NCBI GenBank assembly: GCA_021787735.1
Contig: JAJYLL010000052.1
Location: 1 to 32,487, forward strand
Direction of reading: 5' to 3'
DNA length: 32,487 nt
From: Acidobacteriota bacterium
GTDB taxonomy: Bacteria > Acidobacteriota > Terriglobia > UBA7540
The position numbers and the translations under genes were made by a program. This document shows positions 23,298-31,795 of this stretch, piece by piece. Under the pieces are notes generated by a model, which worked only from the letters and a program-made list of their open reading frames with translations, made no database searches and was not told where the DNA came from. Each line of letters begins with the position of its first letter. The first letter of the stretch is position 1.

Positions 23298-24053
23298 ATG
23301 CGACAGAAGAAACGCAGCCTCGCGCTTCTCGTCGGTCTTTTGGGAGTTGTGATTTTGGCGGCTTCGTGCCACAAAAAAGCGGTAGCACCACCACCGCCTC
23401 CGCCACCACCCCCGGCGCCGGCAGCGAAACCAACCGTTAACCTGACAGCCGTACCTAGCACTATTGAGAGCGGCCAATCGGTCACACTAAGCTGGACGTC
23501 GGAAAACGCCACTAGCCTCGATCTCCAGCCCGACATTGGCGCCGTGCAGTCGAGTGGATCAACCAGTGTTTCACCGACAGAATCAACTACCTACACCTTA
23601 ACCGCGACAGGACCCGGCGGGACCGCCACATCTACGGCGCGTGTCACCGTTACCGCCCCTCCTCCGCCGCCACCACCACAGGCACCACCTGCCGTCTCAG
23701 AAGAAACCCTGTTCGAGCAGAACATCAAGGATGCTTTCTTTGATTTCAACAAGTCAGACATCCGCCCGGATGCTCAGCAGGCTTTGACGGCCGATGCTGA
23801 TTTCCTCAAGGAACACCCCAGCATCAACTTCACGATTGAAGGTCACTGTGATGACCGCGGCAGTGAGGAATATAACCTTGGTCTGGGTGACCGAAGGGCC
23901 AACGCCGCCAAGAATTTCCTGGTCAATCTGGGTGTTGCTGCTTCCCGGATCTCCACGATTTCTTACGGCAAGGACCGCCCGTTCTGCACTGAAAACACCG
24001 AAGCGTGCTGGCAGAAGAACCGGCGCGCCCACTTGGTCATGGGCGGCAAATAG
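23298..24053 (+). CDS. pal: Pal peptidoglycan-associated lipoprotein with an Ig-like spacer domain
   Basis: The 251-residue outer-membrane lipoprotein has lipobox LAASC, with C24 as the lipidated residue. A nine-proline tract (31-39) follows. An Ig-like beta-sandwich domain lies at about 47-119, with VTLSWTSENAT and STTYTLTATGPGGT. A second run of seven prolines spans 121-127. The OmpA-like peptidoglycan-binding domain covers about 140-250, with FFDFNKSDIRPDA, IEGHCDDRGSEEYNLGLGDRRA and a final NRRAHLV. Typical Pal is about 170 residues, so the Ig domain and proline tracts add some 90. ATG 23298 follows AAGGAGG at 7-nt spacing, an ideal site. The gene sits in the expected tolB-pal-cpoB order. 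Pal identity is firm; the role of the extra domain is inferred. Confidence 0.93.
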   Translation: MRQKKRSLALLVGLLGVVILAASCHKKAVAPPPPPPPPPAPAAKPTVNLTAVPSTIESGQSVTLSWTSENATSLDLQPDIGAVQSSGSTSVSPTESTTYTLTATGPGGTATSTARVTVTAPPPPPPPQAPPAVSEETLFEQNIKDAFFDFNKSDIRPDAQQALTADADFLKEHPSINFTIEGHCDDRGSEEYNLGLGDRRANAAKNFLVNLGVAASRISTISYGKDRPFCTENTEACWQKNRRAHLVMGGK

Positions 24054-24064
24054 ACACGGGTCTG

Positions 24065-24100
24065 CCGGGAGCCCGAGTTTCTCGCAAACAGGGCTCCCGG
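24065..24100 (+). terminator. strong stem-loop after pal
   Basis: CCGGGAGCCC (24065-24074) and GGGCTCCCGG (24091-24100) form a perfect 10-bp stem with a 16-nt loop, beginning 12 nt after the pal stop. There is no clear T-run after it. It may limit read-through into cpoB or protect the upstream transcript. Confidence 0.5.
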
Positions 24101-24242
24101 ATTCCCTGCGCTCTCTGGCATTTCCTTCCTGACGCGTCAAGGCATGCAAGCCCGGCTGCGCGGGCACCAACTTGTAACATCGAGATTTATTGCAGCCGGT
24201 CGTCAGAGCGCTCCGGGATGGTTCTCTTTACCTTGGAGCAGG

Positions 24243-24272
24243 TTGACCTTCTCGTTGCCCTGAGGATAGACT
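24243..24272 (+). promoter_or_regulatory. possible cpoB promoter
   Basis: TTGACC (24243-24248), an 18-nt spacer and TAGACT (24267-24272) lie just upstream of the predicted cpoB start. It follows the strong pal stem-loop, consistent with cpoB having its own promoter. Confidence 0.4.
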
Positions 24273-24314
24273 GGCAGTTGTTTGTACAATTGTTGCCGAG
24301 AGGTAGAGCTGACT

Positions 24315-25229
24315 TTGAAAAAGTATTTCCTGACAATCTTTTCGTTGTCCTTGCTATCACTGGTTACAGCACCCCCAGCCTTTGGCGTGAGCCGTGAAAT
24401 CATCCAGATGATGCAGCAATTGGACACACTCCAGCAGACCGTCCAGACCCTCCAGAATACGGTCAGCACGCAAACAGCAGTTCTGCACACTCTGCTTCAG
24501 CAAACCGCCCAGAATGTCAGCCAGGTGAAATCGGACATGACGGACTTCAAGGGTAACGCTGAACAGAGTATGGCGACGACATCGAACAAGATTGATTCGC
24601 TGTCCGCCCAGGTGCAAGCCCTCAGTTCCAGCATGGAACAAACGCAGTCGCAACTGACCAGGCTGAGCGAACAGGTCGCCCAGATGCAAAAGGTCATCCA
24701 GACTTTGAACGCTCCTTCCCCCATGGGGCCCACCACCCCGGGAGCCCCAGGCTCGCAAAACCCCGGGGCGGCCGGAGGTCCAACAAATATACAATCTTCT
24801 GCCGGCGCAACCGGTGCGGCGAGCATTCCCGATCCGAATTCGCTTTATAATTCCGCCATGGGGAGCTTTAACAGCGGGCAATACGCGCTGGCAATCCAGG
24901 GCTTCCAGGAATTCCTCCAGTACTACGGAACGACACCGCGCGCTTCCAGCGCTCAGTATTACATCGGCGAGTGCTACTACAACAACGGTGACTATCAGCA
25001 CGCGGTGGCGGCCTATGACAAGTGCATTGAGCGATACCCCAATGGGGACAAGACGCTGTCGGCACGCCTGAAGAAGGGTTATGCTCTGCTTGCCAACGGA
25101 GATAAGGCAGGCGGCATTCGCGAACTGCGCGCGCTGGTTGAACAACATCCCAGTGCCCCCGAAGCGGACCTTGCAAGTCAGCGATTGCGACGACTCGGTA
25201 TCATCGTTCGGCCGCGGCGGACCAAGTGA
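24315..25229 (+). CDS. cpoB: CpoB/YbgF-type periplasmic coiled-coil TPR protein
   Basis: The 304-residue periplasmic protein is the conserved last member of tol-pal clusters, where it coordinates peptidoglycan synthesis with Tol-driven constriction. A signal peptide covers about 1-24 (MKKYFLTIFSLSLLSLV). A long Gln-rich coiled coil spans about 30-135. A Pro/Gly-rich linker follows (about 138-170, GPTTPGAPGSQNPGAAGG), then three TPR repeats (about 180-295, SAMGSFNSGQYALAIQGF, IGECYYNNGDYQHAVAAYDK, GYALLANGDKAGGIREL). The frame is open from 24282, but the TTG at 24315 starts the signal peptide and follows GAGGTAGAGC, so it is preferred. The coiled coil is longer than in E. coli CpoB. Confidence 0.88.
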   Translation: MKKYFLTIFSLSLLSLVTAPPAFGVSREIIQMMQQLDTLQQTVQTLQNTVSTQTAVLHTLLQQTAQNVSQVKSDMTDFKGNAEQSMATTSNKIDSLSAQVQALSSSMEQTQSQLTRLSEQVAQMQKVIQTLNAPSPMGPTTPGAPGSQNPGAAGGPTNIQSSAGATGAASIPDPNSLYNSAMGSFNSGQYALAIQGFQEFLQYYGTTPRASSAQYYIGECYYNNGDYQHAVAAYDKCIERYPNGDKTLSARLKKGYALLANGDKAGGIRELRALVEQHPSAPEADLASQRLRRLGIIVRPRRTK

Positions 25230-25278
25230 TCGGTAATATCTTGCGGTAGAAAATATCTGAGGACAGAGCGAGGTTCTT

Positions 25279-25746
25279 ATGGCCGGGTCTGTGAATAAAG
25301 TCATCCTGATTGGCCGGGTCGGCCGTGACCCCGAAGTGCGATATACGTCCTCGGGCACTCCTGTGGCCACATTCTCTGTCGCCACCGACGAATCCTTCAA
25401 AGCCAAGAACGGCGAACAACAACAGCATACCGAATGGCATAAGGTTGTTGCATGGAGCAAGCTCGCAGAGATCTGCGGCGAATACCTCACTAAAGGCAAG
25501 CTGGTCTACATTGAAGGCAGCATCCGCAGCCGGCAGTGGGAAGAACACCAGTCCGGCAATAAGCGAACTTCCTACGAAATCGTCGCACGCAACATGCAGA
25601 TGCTCGGCTCGCGATCAGATTCCGAGCGCGCTGCTTCCGGCGTAACCCGGCCAGCGGCGACGTCTGCACAAAATGAAGAGCGGTACGACTCCGGCCCGGA
25701 AGTTCCACCCGAAGGCGAGATCACGGACGACGATATTCCCTTCTAG
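25279..25746 (+). CDS. ssb: single-stranded DNA-binding protein
   Basis: The 155-residue SSB protects single-stranded DNA and recruits repair and replication partners. The OB fold at about 1-110 starts SVNKVILIGRVGRDPEVRYT and includes TEWHKVVAWSKLAEICGEYL and KGKLVYIEGSIRSRQW. A flexible tail leads to the acidic end ITDDDIPF, the conserved protein-interaction tip. ATG 25279 follows GAGG. It is 49 nt after cpoB and may share its transcript. A small CTTCGC/GCGAAG hairpin (25753-25768) follows the stop. This is an ordinary full-length SSB. Confidence 0.95.
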   Translation: MAGSVNKVILIGRVGRDPEVRYTSSGTPVATFSVATDESFKAKNGEQQQHTEWHKVVAWSKLAEICGEYLTKGKLVYIEGSIRSRQWEEHQSGNKRTSYEIVARNMQMLGSRSDSERAASGVTRPAATSAQNEERYDSGPEVPPEGEITDDDIPF

Positions 25747-25752
25747 CCTGCC

Positions 25753-25768
25753 CTTCGCGCCTGCGAAG
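25753..25768 (+). other. hairpin after ssb
   Basis: CTTCGC (25753-25758) pairs with GCGAAG (25763-25768) around a 4-nt loop, 7 nt after the ssb stop. It lacks a T-run, so it is a weak terminator or mRNA 3'-end structure. Confidence 0.35.
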
Positions 25769-25951
25769 ATCCACAATAGCTTGATTCCATGCATCTTGCC
25801 ATTTGGTCACAGGTGCGGTTAAGGCAGGGTGGTTTTCGCCAACATCCATACAGCACCGCCTGAAATTCATAAACAAGTCGCGCAACCGATCAGTTATCTG
25901 TAACATCAAAACTTGGAAGGCGCCACAGGGGGAGGGGTTATCGGCGACGAC

Positions 25952-25968
25952 GGAACGGTTGGCGTTCC
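25952..25968 (+). other. hairpin in the leader of the outer-membrane gene
   Basis: GGAACG (25952-25957) and CGTTCC (25963-25968) form a perfect 6-bp stem with a 5-nt loop, ending 30 nt before the ATG at 25999. It could affect translation or mRNA stability. The remaining 250-nt spacer shows no recognised element. Confidence 0.3.
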
Positions 25969-25998
25969 AATGCTCGAATGGAAGGAGAAAGACCCCTT

Positions 25999-26580
25999 AT
26001 GCGAAAACTGCTTACCCTGTTCCCGGCACTGCTCGTTCTGACTCTGGCTGCAGCACCCAAAGCATACAGCCAGGTGGAACTCTACGGCGGCTATTCTCAC
26101 TTGGGCCTGAACGGAGCGCCCGCTAACATCGGTTCTAGCTCAAACGGATGGGATGGCGGTGCGTACCTTCACCTGCTGGGGCCGTGGGGCGTTGAGGCCG
26201 ACTACAGCAACCACTACGGAGTTTCGCCGGCGCTTCCCTCCAACGGCGGCACCTACTACGTTCCCGGATTCACCGAACTCTATGGCCCGCGCTTTACGAT
26301 TGCCCTGCCTAGAGTCCATCCATTTGTACATGCACTATTTGGGACCGTTCACGGCGACGCTGGACACTTTATTCCCGGGCCCGTCCCGATTGGGCTAGCC
26401 CAGGACATTACGCAGAATGCGTTCGGTATGGCATTCGGCGGAGGTCTGAACGTGAAGGCCACCCGACACATCTGGCTGCGCCTGGTGCAGGTGGACTACC
26501 TCCGCGCCCAATTCACCAACAACGCTCAGAACGACACCCGGATTTCCGCCGGACTGGTCTTCCGGTTTGGCAACTGGTAA
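25999..26580 (+). CDS. outer-membrane beta-barrel protein
   Basis: The 193-residue protein has a signal peptide (about 1-25, MRKLLTLFPALLVLTLAAAP, cleavage near AYSQ) and alternating hydrophobic strands typical of the OMP_b-brl porin-like superfamily. Examples are VELYGGYSHLGLNG, GAYLHLLGPWGVEADYS, and the last strand ISAGLVFRFGNW. The aromatic C-terminal residue fits a BAM-recognised beta-signal. The frame opens at 25978, but ATG 25999 starts the signal peptide with GGAG about 11 nt upstream. Such proteins are abundant in Acidobacteriota and usually have unknown function. Gene neighbours give no specific clue. Confidence 0.75.
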   Translation: MRKLLTLFPALLVLTLAAAPKAYSQVELYGGYSHLGLNGAPANIGSSSNGWDGGAYLHLLGPWGVEADYSNHYGVSPALPSNGGTYYVPGFTELYGPRFTIALPRVHPFVHALFGTVHGDAGHFIPGPVPIGLAQDITQNAFGMAFGGGLNVKATRHIWLRLVQVDYLRAQFTNNAQNDTRISAGLVFRFGNW

Positions 26581-26616
26581 AGGCGAATCCGATCCGAAAA
26601 CTTCCTTTTGCAGACA

Positions 26617-26649
26617 CAGGGGCTCGGCTAGAAATCAGCCATGCCCCTG
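26617..26649 (+). terminator. long stem-loop between the beta-barrel and malic enzyme genes
   Basis: CAGGGGC (26617-26623) pairs with GCCCCTG (26643-26649). An inner GGCT/AGCC stem (26626-26629 with 26637-26640) lies across a 2x2 internal loop. It starts about 37 nt after the beta-barrel gene stop. No T-run follows, so it could be a factor-dependent terminator or a stabilising structure. The 321-nt spacer 26581-26901 otherwise holds only the malic enzyme promoter. Confidence 0.45.
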
Positions 26650-26768
26650 CCCCTCGAAGTCCGTCTCCCCTTGAAACATTCCTCCTCTGAAACGCGCACG
26701 AGCACAGACCGAGATGTATACTTGTGGTGCCGGTGGTCACCCCGCCAAGTGACTTCGGGCACAGACCG

Positions 26769-26796
26769 TTGCAAAGCAAAACGCACAGGCTATACT
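26769..26796 (+). promoter_or_regulatory. promoter of the malic enzyme gene
   Basis: TTGCAA (26769-26774), a 16-nt spacer and TATACT (26791-26796) make a good sigma-70-type promoter about 105 nt upstream of the ATG at 26902. Confidence 0.55.
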
Positions 26797-26901
26797 GATG
26801 CGCTGTCGACGTGCAAGACGACATTGAGAGGCAGGATATTTCACCACTCGAATGAGGTCATCTACTGAAAACCCTGCCCATACCGCTCTGGGAGGTTCCA
26901 G

Positions 26902-29190
26902 ATGGAGATTCATCAGCAGGACGCTCTCGATTATCACCGCAAGGGACGCAAAGGCAAGATTGAAGTGGTCGCCACCAAGCCCTGCCGGACGCAGTGGGAC
27001 CTGAGCCTGGCATACACGCCCGGCGTGGCCGAACCGTGCCTGGAAATCGCAAAATCGGCGGACCTCAGCTTCGAGTACACCGCGCGCGGCAATCTGGTGG
27101 CCGTGGTTTCAAACGGCACGGCCGTGCTGGGATTGGGCAACATCGGCCCTGCCGCCGGCAAGCCCGTCATGGAAGGCAAGGGAGTGCTCTTCAAGCGCTT
27201 TGCCGACATCGATGTATTCGACCTGGAAGTTAACTCGAAGGACCCGGCTGAAGTCATCAGGTTTTGCCAGCTTCTCGAGCCGACCTTCGGCGGCATCAAT
27301 CTGGAAGACATCAAAGCGCCCGAGTGTTTCGAAATTGAGGAAACGCTGCGCCGCACAATGTCGATTCCCGTAATGCACGATGACCAGCACGGAACGGCCA
27401 TCATTTCCGGTGCGGCCCTTCTGAACGCCGTGGAAATTGCCGGCAAGGACATCGGCCAGGTGCGCGTGGTTTTTAATGGAGCCGGCGCCTCCGGTATCGC
27501 CTGCGCGGAGCATTACATCCGCCTGGGAGTCAAACGCGAGAACGTTATTCTCTGTGACACCAAAGGAGTAGTTTACGAAGGCCGAGAAGAGGGTATGAAC
27601 CCCTACAAGGCCCGGCTTGCCTCCAAAACAAGCGCCCGTACACTTGCCGACGCCCTTAAAGGGGCAGACGTTTTTGCCGGCCTCTCAATTCCCGGCTGCA
27701 TCACTCAGGACATGGTCCGTTCCATGGCCGACCGCCCGATCATCTTCGCCCTTGCCAATCCCGTTCCTGAAATCAGTTACGAGGATGCAAAGGCGGCACG
27801 CCCCGATGCCATCCTGGCTACTGGAAGGTCCGACTACCCTAACCAGGTGAACAACGTTCTCGGCTTCCCATTTATCTTTCGCGGAGCGCTGGACGTTCGT
27901 GCCCGCACCATTAACCAGGAAATGGAAATTGCCGCTACACGCGCCCTGGCCACTCTCGCCCGCGAAGATGTGCCGGATGCCGTGCTTCGCGCTTATGGGC
28001 TCCGGCGGCTCAGCTTCGGCCCGGAGTACATCATTCCAAAGCCATTTGATCCTCGTGTCTTGATATGGGAATCGTCCGCCGTCGCCGAAGCTGCCATGCA
28101 GACATGCGTTGCGAGAATTAATGTACAACTTGAAGAGTATCGTGATGCGCTCTCGAGACGCCTTGGACGCACTTATGAAGTAATGCAATCGGTCCGCCAG
28201 CGGGCCAAGGCCGCCCCCAAGCGTATCGTTTTCTCAGAAGGTGAACGCGAGAAGATCATTCGTGCCGCCTATCAGATCAGCGAGGAAAAAATTGGCCGCC
28301 CGATCCTAATTGGCCGCCATAACGTGATTCGCGCTCGGCTGGCCGATCTCAGTATCCGTCATTTTGAGCCCGAGATCATCGAGCCGGAACAATCGCCGAG
28401 GCTGGACGCCTACGTGGAAGAGTACTTCCGGCTCCGCCAGCGCCACGGCGTGACGCTCAGCGAAGCACGAGATCAAATGATCAATCCGAATTACTACGGC
28501 GCCATGATGGTCCATATGGACGACGCCGAAGGATTCCTCGCTGGCGTGGCCCAGCACTACCCTGAAACCGTCCGGCCCGCGTTGCAGATCATCGGTGTGC
28601 GCGAAAATGTGCGTCGCGTTTCGGGTGTTTACGTGATTGTCACCAAACAGCAGGTCTATTTCTTTTCCGACACCACGGTGAACATCGAACCCACCGCAGA
28701 AGACCTGGCGGAGATTTCAATGCTGGCTGCCGAGGTCGCTCGCGACTTCAATTTTGAGCCCCGCATTGCGATGCTCTCGTTCTCAAACTTCGGCAGTACC
28801 CGGCACTCCCTGGCAGAAAAGATGCACAGGGCCGCCGAGTTGGTGAAACACGCCGACCCGAAGATGATGGTAGATGGGGAAATGATGGCGGACACGGCTG
28901 TGGTCCCGGAACTTCTCGAAGAAGATTATCCCTTCTCCACGCTGAAGGGTGGAGCAAACGTACTGATCTTTCCTGACCTGGGCTCGGCCAACATCGCCTA
29001 CAAACTGATGCTGCGTATCGGCGGTGCTGAGGCCCTGGGCCCCATCCTGGTGGGCATGTCAAAACCCGTCCACGTGCTGCAGCGCGGCGCCACGGTAGAA
29101 GAAATCGTCAATATGGCCGCTATCGCAGTGGCCCATGGCAGAGTGGTTGCATCGCCCAAAGCGGCTCAGGCAGGCTTGCCTTTCGCGTAA
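26902..29190 (+). CDS. maeB: NADP-dependent malic enzyme with phosphotransacetylase-like domain
   Basis: The 762-residue MaeB-type enzyme decarboxylates malate to pyruvate while reducing NAD(P). The N-terminal malic domain contains [14 protein letters not shown] with Y38, [23 protein letters not shown] (K93 likely catalytic), the metal ligands in NLEDIKAP and HDDQHGTA (159-166), and the cofactor motif GAGASG (193-198). The C-terminal about 430-762 is the phosphotransacetylase-like domain, considered regulatory (acetyl-CoA) rather than catalytic in this family. ATG 26902 follows GGGAGG at 6-nt spacing. It has its own promoter and a stem-loop after its stop, so it is probably monocistronic. Length is normal for the family. 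Confidence 0.94.
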   Translation: MEIHQQDALDYHRKGRKGKIEVVATKPCRTQWDLSLAYTPGVAEPCLEIAKSADLSFEYTARGNLVAVVSNGTAVLGLGNIGPAAGKPVMEGKGVLFKRFADIDVFDLEVNSKDPAEVIRFCQLLEPTFGGINLEDIKAPECFEIEETLRRTMSIPVMHDDQHGTAIISGAALLNAVEIAGKDIGQVRVVFNGAGASGIACAEHYIRLGVKRENVILCDTKGVVYEGREEGMNPYKARLASKTSARTLADALKGADVFAGLSIPGCITQDMVRSMADRPIIFALANPVPEISYEDAKAARPDAILATGRSDYPNQVNNVLGFPFIFRGALDVRARTINQEMEIAATRALATLAREDVPDAVLRAYGLRRLSFGPEYIIPKPFDPRVLIWESSAVAEAAMQTCVARINVQLEEYRDALSRRLGRTYEVMQSVRQRAKAAPKRIVFSEGEREKIIRAAYQISEEKIGRPILIGRHNVIRARLADLSIRHFEPEIIEPEQSPRLDAYVEEYFRLRQRHGVTLSEARDQMINPNYYGAMMVHMDDAEGFLAGVAQHYPETVRPALQIIGVRENVRRVSGVYVIVTKQQVYFFSDTTVNIEPTAEDLAEISMLAAEVARDFNFEPRIAMLSFSNFGSTRHSLAEKMHRAAELVKHADPKMMVDGEMMADTAVVPELLEEDYPFSTLKGGANVLIFPDLGSANIAYKLMLRIGGAEALGPILVGMSKPVHVLQRGATVEEIVNMAAIAVAHGRVVASPKAAQAGLPFA

Positions 29191-29195
29191 CGGAA

Positions 29196-29223
29196 GGTCC
29201 CGTTGAACCGTTCAACGGGGACC
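29196..29223 (+). terminator. strong stem-loop after the malic enzyme gene
   Basis: GGTCCCGTTGAA (29196-29207) pairs with TTCAACGGGGACC (29211-29223) with a single bulged G and a 3-nt loop, 6 nt after the stop codon. The following bases are pyrimidine-rich but lack a proper T-run. A terminator is the simplest reading. Confidence 0.6.
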
Positions 29224-29320
29224 CACTGCCTCTGCTTTCCTCACCATGGCAAGGGGACGCGCATCAGGAGCTGTTGATGAAACGCGCAACGGCGAGAAGA
29301 ATGCCGGAATCCAGGTGATG

Positions 29321-30216
29321 TCACTCTTCCTGAAAAGTGGCCGGCGTTCCGATCATAATGCTGCCGGTGTCCGATTCATCAACTTTCGCGGAGCCCTGCA
29401 TTCGAGTCAGGTCCTGGGCAATACTGAAGACCACCGGCCCTGCAGCGAAGCGGCGACGGATTGTCCAACATCAATGTTTCTGGCCACGATTGTTCCGTTA
29501 ATCGGCGAAATGATTGTGGTATCGCGAAGGTTGGTTTCTGATTGTTTGAGGGCGCCACCCATGGTCTGTACTTGGGCTTTGGCCTGTGCCAACTGCGCTT
29601 TGGTCTGATTGAACTGGGCGAGGGACGGGTTCAACTGCGCTTCACCCGCCCGAACTGCAGCGTTCGCTTGGTCCAGCGCGGATTGCGTCTGATCAGCCTG
29701 ATCGCGAGACAGAATCCCCTGCCCGGCAAGGTTCGTAATGCGCTGGGTGTTGGCGCGTATATATTCGACCGCTGCTTTGGCTTTTTCCAGATTTGCCTGG
29801 TTGGTCTGGATGACGGCCTGAGCGACAGTGATGCTGGCCTCCAGATTGCTGACGTTCGCCTAGGCATTAGCCATGTTGCCCCGCGCCTGAACTACCCGGG
29901 CGTGGTAGACGGCAGGGTCTAGCTGAGCCAAAACCTGGCCAGCTTGGACGCGCGTATTGAACTCTGCAAAGATATACTTGACAGTGCCCGAAACGTAGGA
30001 ACCCACCGGAACGGTGGTCAACGGGTTGATAGTGCCGGTGGCCTCGATGGTAGCTGTGATGTTTCCCTTAGCAACTTGAGCAGTCAGGTAGCGGACGTTT
30101 CCGGAGCCTCTCCGGACCAACATTCCCACCACAAGCAGAATCGCCACGGATAGGACTACAAGCCAAACCAGCTTTTTGTGTTTGTGGGCAAAATTCGAAA
30201 CTGCGAAAGGAATCAT
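29321..30216 (-). pseudogene. decayed MacA-type efflux adaptor
   Basis: This was a MacA/HlyD-family adaptor. ATG 30216 follows AAGGGGGT. The frame encodes a membrane helix near residues 15-34, then the first lipoyl half with ATIEATGTINPLTTVPVGSY and VSGTVKYIFAEFNTRVQAGQ. An in-frame TAG (29862-29860) interrupts where glutamine is expected (ANA-stop-ANVSNLEAS). The same frame continues through the helical hairpin to DTTIISPINGTIVARNIDVG. At about 29438 a 1-nt loss shifts the frame, and similarity continues as PVVFSIAQDLTRMQ. It runs to a stop at 29323-29321 near GTPATF, so the C-terminal third is missing. It follows the Spy-like gene by 64 nt. One of these lesions could be a sequencing error, but all three together indicate a real pseudogene. 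Confidence 0.85.
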
Positions 30217-30280
30217 CGAATACCCCCTTCTCAGCACGATTGGCAACCGTCAGGGAAGAGAGCAACGCAAAGGGCCGGAT

Positions 30281-30676
30281 TTACTTCGGCGGAGGGGGTG
30301 GCGGCGGTGGATGTCCACCCTTCCTTCGTTTCGCATCCCACCGCTTGACCATCTCATTGAACTTCTGGAGTTGCTGTTCGTTCAGGATCTTGCGAGTTTC
30401 AGCGCGGGTCTCTTCGCGAATGGCCTGAAACTGCGGAGCCATCTGGTCGCGCAGATCAGATTCTTTCTGGTCCATATTGTTGATGATCTGCTGCAGTTGT
30501 TCGGTCTGCGCCTGTGAAAGACCAAGTTCCGTCTGAAGATAATCGATCACCCGATGCCGGTTGAAGGGCCGCCGCCACTGGCCCGTATACCAACCGTAGC
30601 TGTACATTCCTGCAGCGCCAATGATAATGCCCAGAACAAAGATCAATGCAAAATAGACGTAGGCACGACGCCTCAT
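30281..30676 (-). CDS. Spy/CpxP-like periplasmic stress protein (periplasmic heavy-metal-sensor family)
   Basis: The 131-residue protein has one N-terminal helix (about 8-28) that anchors it or acts as an export signal. A helical domain follows with LGLSQAQTEQLQQIINN (51-67) and ILNEQQLQKFNEMVKRWD (97-114), matching the paired LTxxQ-type helices of Spy, CpxP and ZraP. These proteins sense or chaperone misfolded periplasmic proteins or bind metals. It ends in a run of eight prolines plus lysine, which is unusual. Its ATG overlaps the anti-sigma stop by 4 nt, so both are co-translated. A modulator of the adjacent anti-sigma factor is a reasonable but unproven role. Confidence 0.75.
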   Translation of the reverse strand: MRRRAYVYFALIFVLGIIIGAAGMYSYGWYTGQWRRPFNRHRVIDYLQTELGLSQAQTEQLQQIINNMDQKESDLRDQMAPQFQAIREETRAETRKILNEQQLQKFNEMVKRWDAKRRKGGHPPPPPPPPK

Positions 30677-31161
30677 TTTGTACCTCGCCCTCCTGAATTA
30701 TCGCTCGTAGCAGGGGCAGGAGAGGAAACCATCTGCTCGCTGTTATCCGCCCCGTCCACACCCAGTATCTGCTCATTTGAGAGCGATGCAACCTGTGCCT
30801 GCACAAGAACCGATTCCGAAATGCCCGAACTGCGATAGGGCCCGGACGGCGGCAGCATCAGCACCAGCAGAAGCATCAGAGCCACCATTAACGTCGCGTA
30901 CACGACACGTCTGCCGATCTGATCAATGAACTGCTGGCCAAGCTCCGCGGGGTTATCCTCCAGCCTGTGCATCACGCGCGTTGTAAAGCCGATCGACGGC
31001 TCCGGCGGGTCCTCCGCTCTGAGCGCAATCAGCGCCCCCCGAAGGGTCTCCCACTTTCTCAGATATCCTTTGCAGCCTGAACAGGATTCAACGTGGGCCG
31101 CAACTGCAGGCGGCATGTTCATTCCTTCTTCCACAATCTGCCGGACAGCGTCACAACGCAT
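30673..31161 (-). CDS. zinc-finger anti-sigma factor (ZAS type)
   Basis: The 162-residue membrane protein has an N-terminal ZAS domain. The metal motif H23-x3-C27-x2-C30 in AHVESCSGC, with C3 as the likely fourth ligand, is intact. One membrane helix (about 86-104) separates it from a periplasmic tail rich in Ser/Ala/Asp. It should hold the ECF sigma factor inactive and release it on envelope or redox stress. It begins 3 nt after the sigma gene stops and overlaps the Spy-like gene by 4 nt, so the three genes are translationally coupled. Confidence 0.87.
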   Translation of the reverse strand: MRCDAVRQIVEEGMNMPPAVAAHVESCSGCKGYLRKWETLRGALIALRAEDPPEPSIGFTTRVMHRLEDNPAELGQQFIDQIGRRVVYATLMVALMLLLVLMLPPSGPYRSSGISESVLVQAQVASLSNEQILGVDGADNSEQMVSSPAPATSDNSGGRGTK

Positions 31162-31164
31162 AGG

Positions 31165-31761
31165 TCACCGTCCCTCCTGCCATTTTTCAAGGTCCCTGAT
31201 CATTCTCTTTCTTGCGCGATGCAAGCGTACCTTAACAGTGCTCAATTTCAAACCCATTATTTCAGAAATTTCTTCCACGGACCTGTCTTCGATTTCCTTC
31301 AAAGTCAGGATCACTCGATCCTCCGCCGGGGCGCGAGCCAGGAGCTTGTTAATCAAATCGCCAATAGCCAGCTTCTCTGCGCTATTGGAACCATTGTCCG
31401 CGGGGTTGTGGCTTTGCGCCTCGACTTGCCGCTGGCCTTCCTCCGACATTTCCCAGAAATAAGTGACTCTGGATGACCGCTGCCGACGCAAGTAATCGTA
31501 GCAGTGGTTGACGGCGATTCGGTTGAGCCACGTTCCGAATGACGACTGTGCATTGTAACTCTCGATCGCCGCAAAAGCCTTCATAAAGATTTCCTGGACT
31601 AAATCCTCTACGTCGTTACGGCGCCGCACAAAATGAAAGACAATGGAAAAAACGCGCCGCTGATAGGCGTCAACCAAGGGAGCAAAGGCTTCCTTCTCGC
31701 CAGACTTACAAAGTCTGATCCATTCAGCTTCATGGCTAGGGTCTGGTCGGGAGTGTACCAT
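31165..31761 (-). CDS. ECF-type RNA polymerase sigma factor (RpoE/SigW-like)
   Basis: The 198-residue sigma-70-family ECF factor has region 2 at about 25-95 (FSIVFHFVRRRNDVEDLVQEIFMK, with the DVEDLVQE motif) and region 4 at about 138-192 (LARAPAEDRVILTLKEIEDRSVEEISEIMG, then STVKVRLHRARKRM). ATG 31761 follows an in-frame stop immediately upstream, so no longer start is possible. The only purine-rich site (GAAAGAGG) is somewhat far. It leads an operon with its anti-sigma factor and a Spy-like protein. A promoter with an ECF-type consensus lies just upstream, suggesting autoregulation. Confidence 0.93.
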   Translation of the reverse strand: MVHSRPDPSHEAEWIRLCKSGEKEAFAPLVDAYQRRVFSIVFHFVRRRNDVEDLVQEIFMKAFAAIESYNAQSSFGTWLNRIAVNHCYDYLRRQRSSRVTYFWEMSEEGQRQVEAQSHNPADNGSNSAEKLAIGDLINKLLARAPAEDRVILTLKEIEDRSVEEISEIMGLKLSTVKVRLHRARKRMIRDLEKWQEGR

Positions 31762-31795
31762 TCAGTACCCATAGTACCTCTTTCCTGAGATTTAT

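Noticed and set aside
23385..23420. CCACC/CCG repeat looking like a microsatellite
   Set aside because: It is the coding sequence of the polyproline tract of Pal, in frame and with mixed codons.
24357..25499. 380-codon minus-strand open frame across cpoB and ssb
   Set aside because: It spans two well-supported plus-strand genes and their spacer, with no recognisable protein features.
26641..26868. 75-codon plus-strand open frame upstream of the malic enzyme
   Set aside because: It overlaps the promoter and stem-loop, has no ribosome-binding site and no protein-like pattern.
29631..29867. Minus-strand open frame within the MacA remnant
   Set aside because: It is an out-of-frame reading. The true MacA-like frame passes through the same bases and matches the family.
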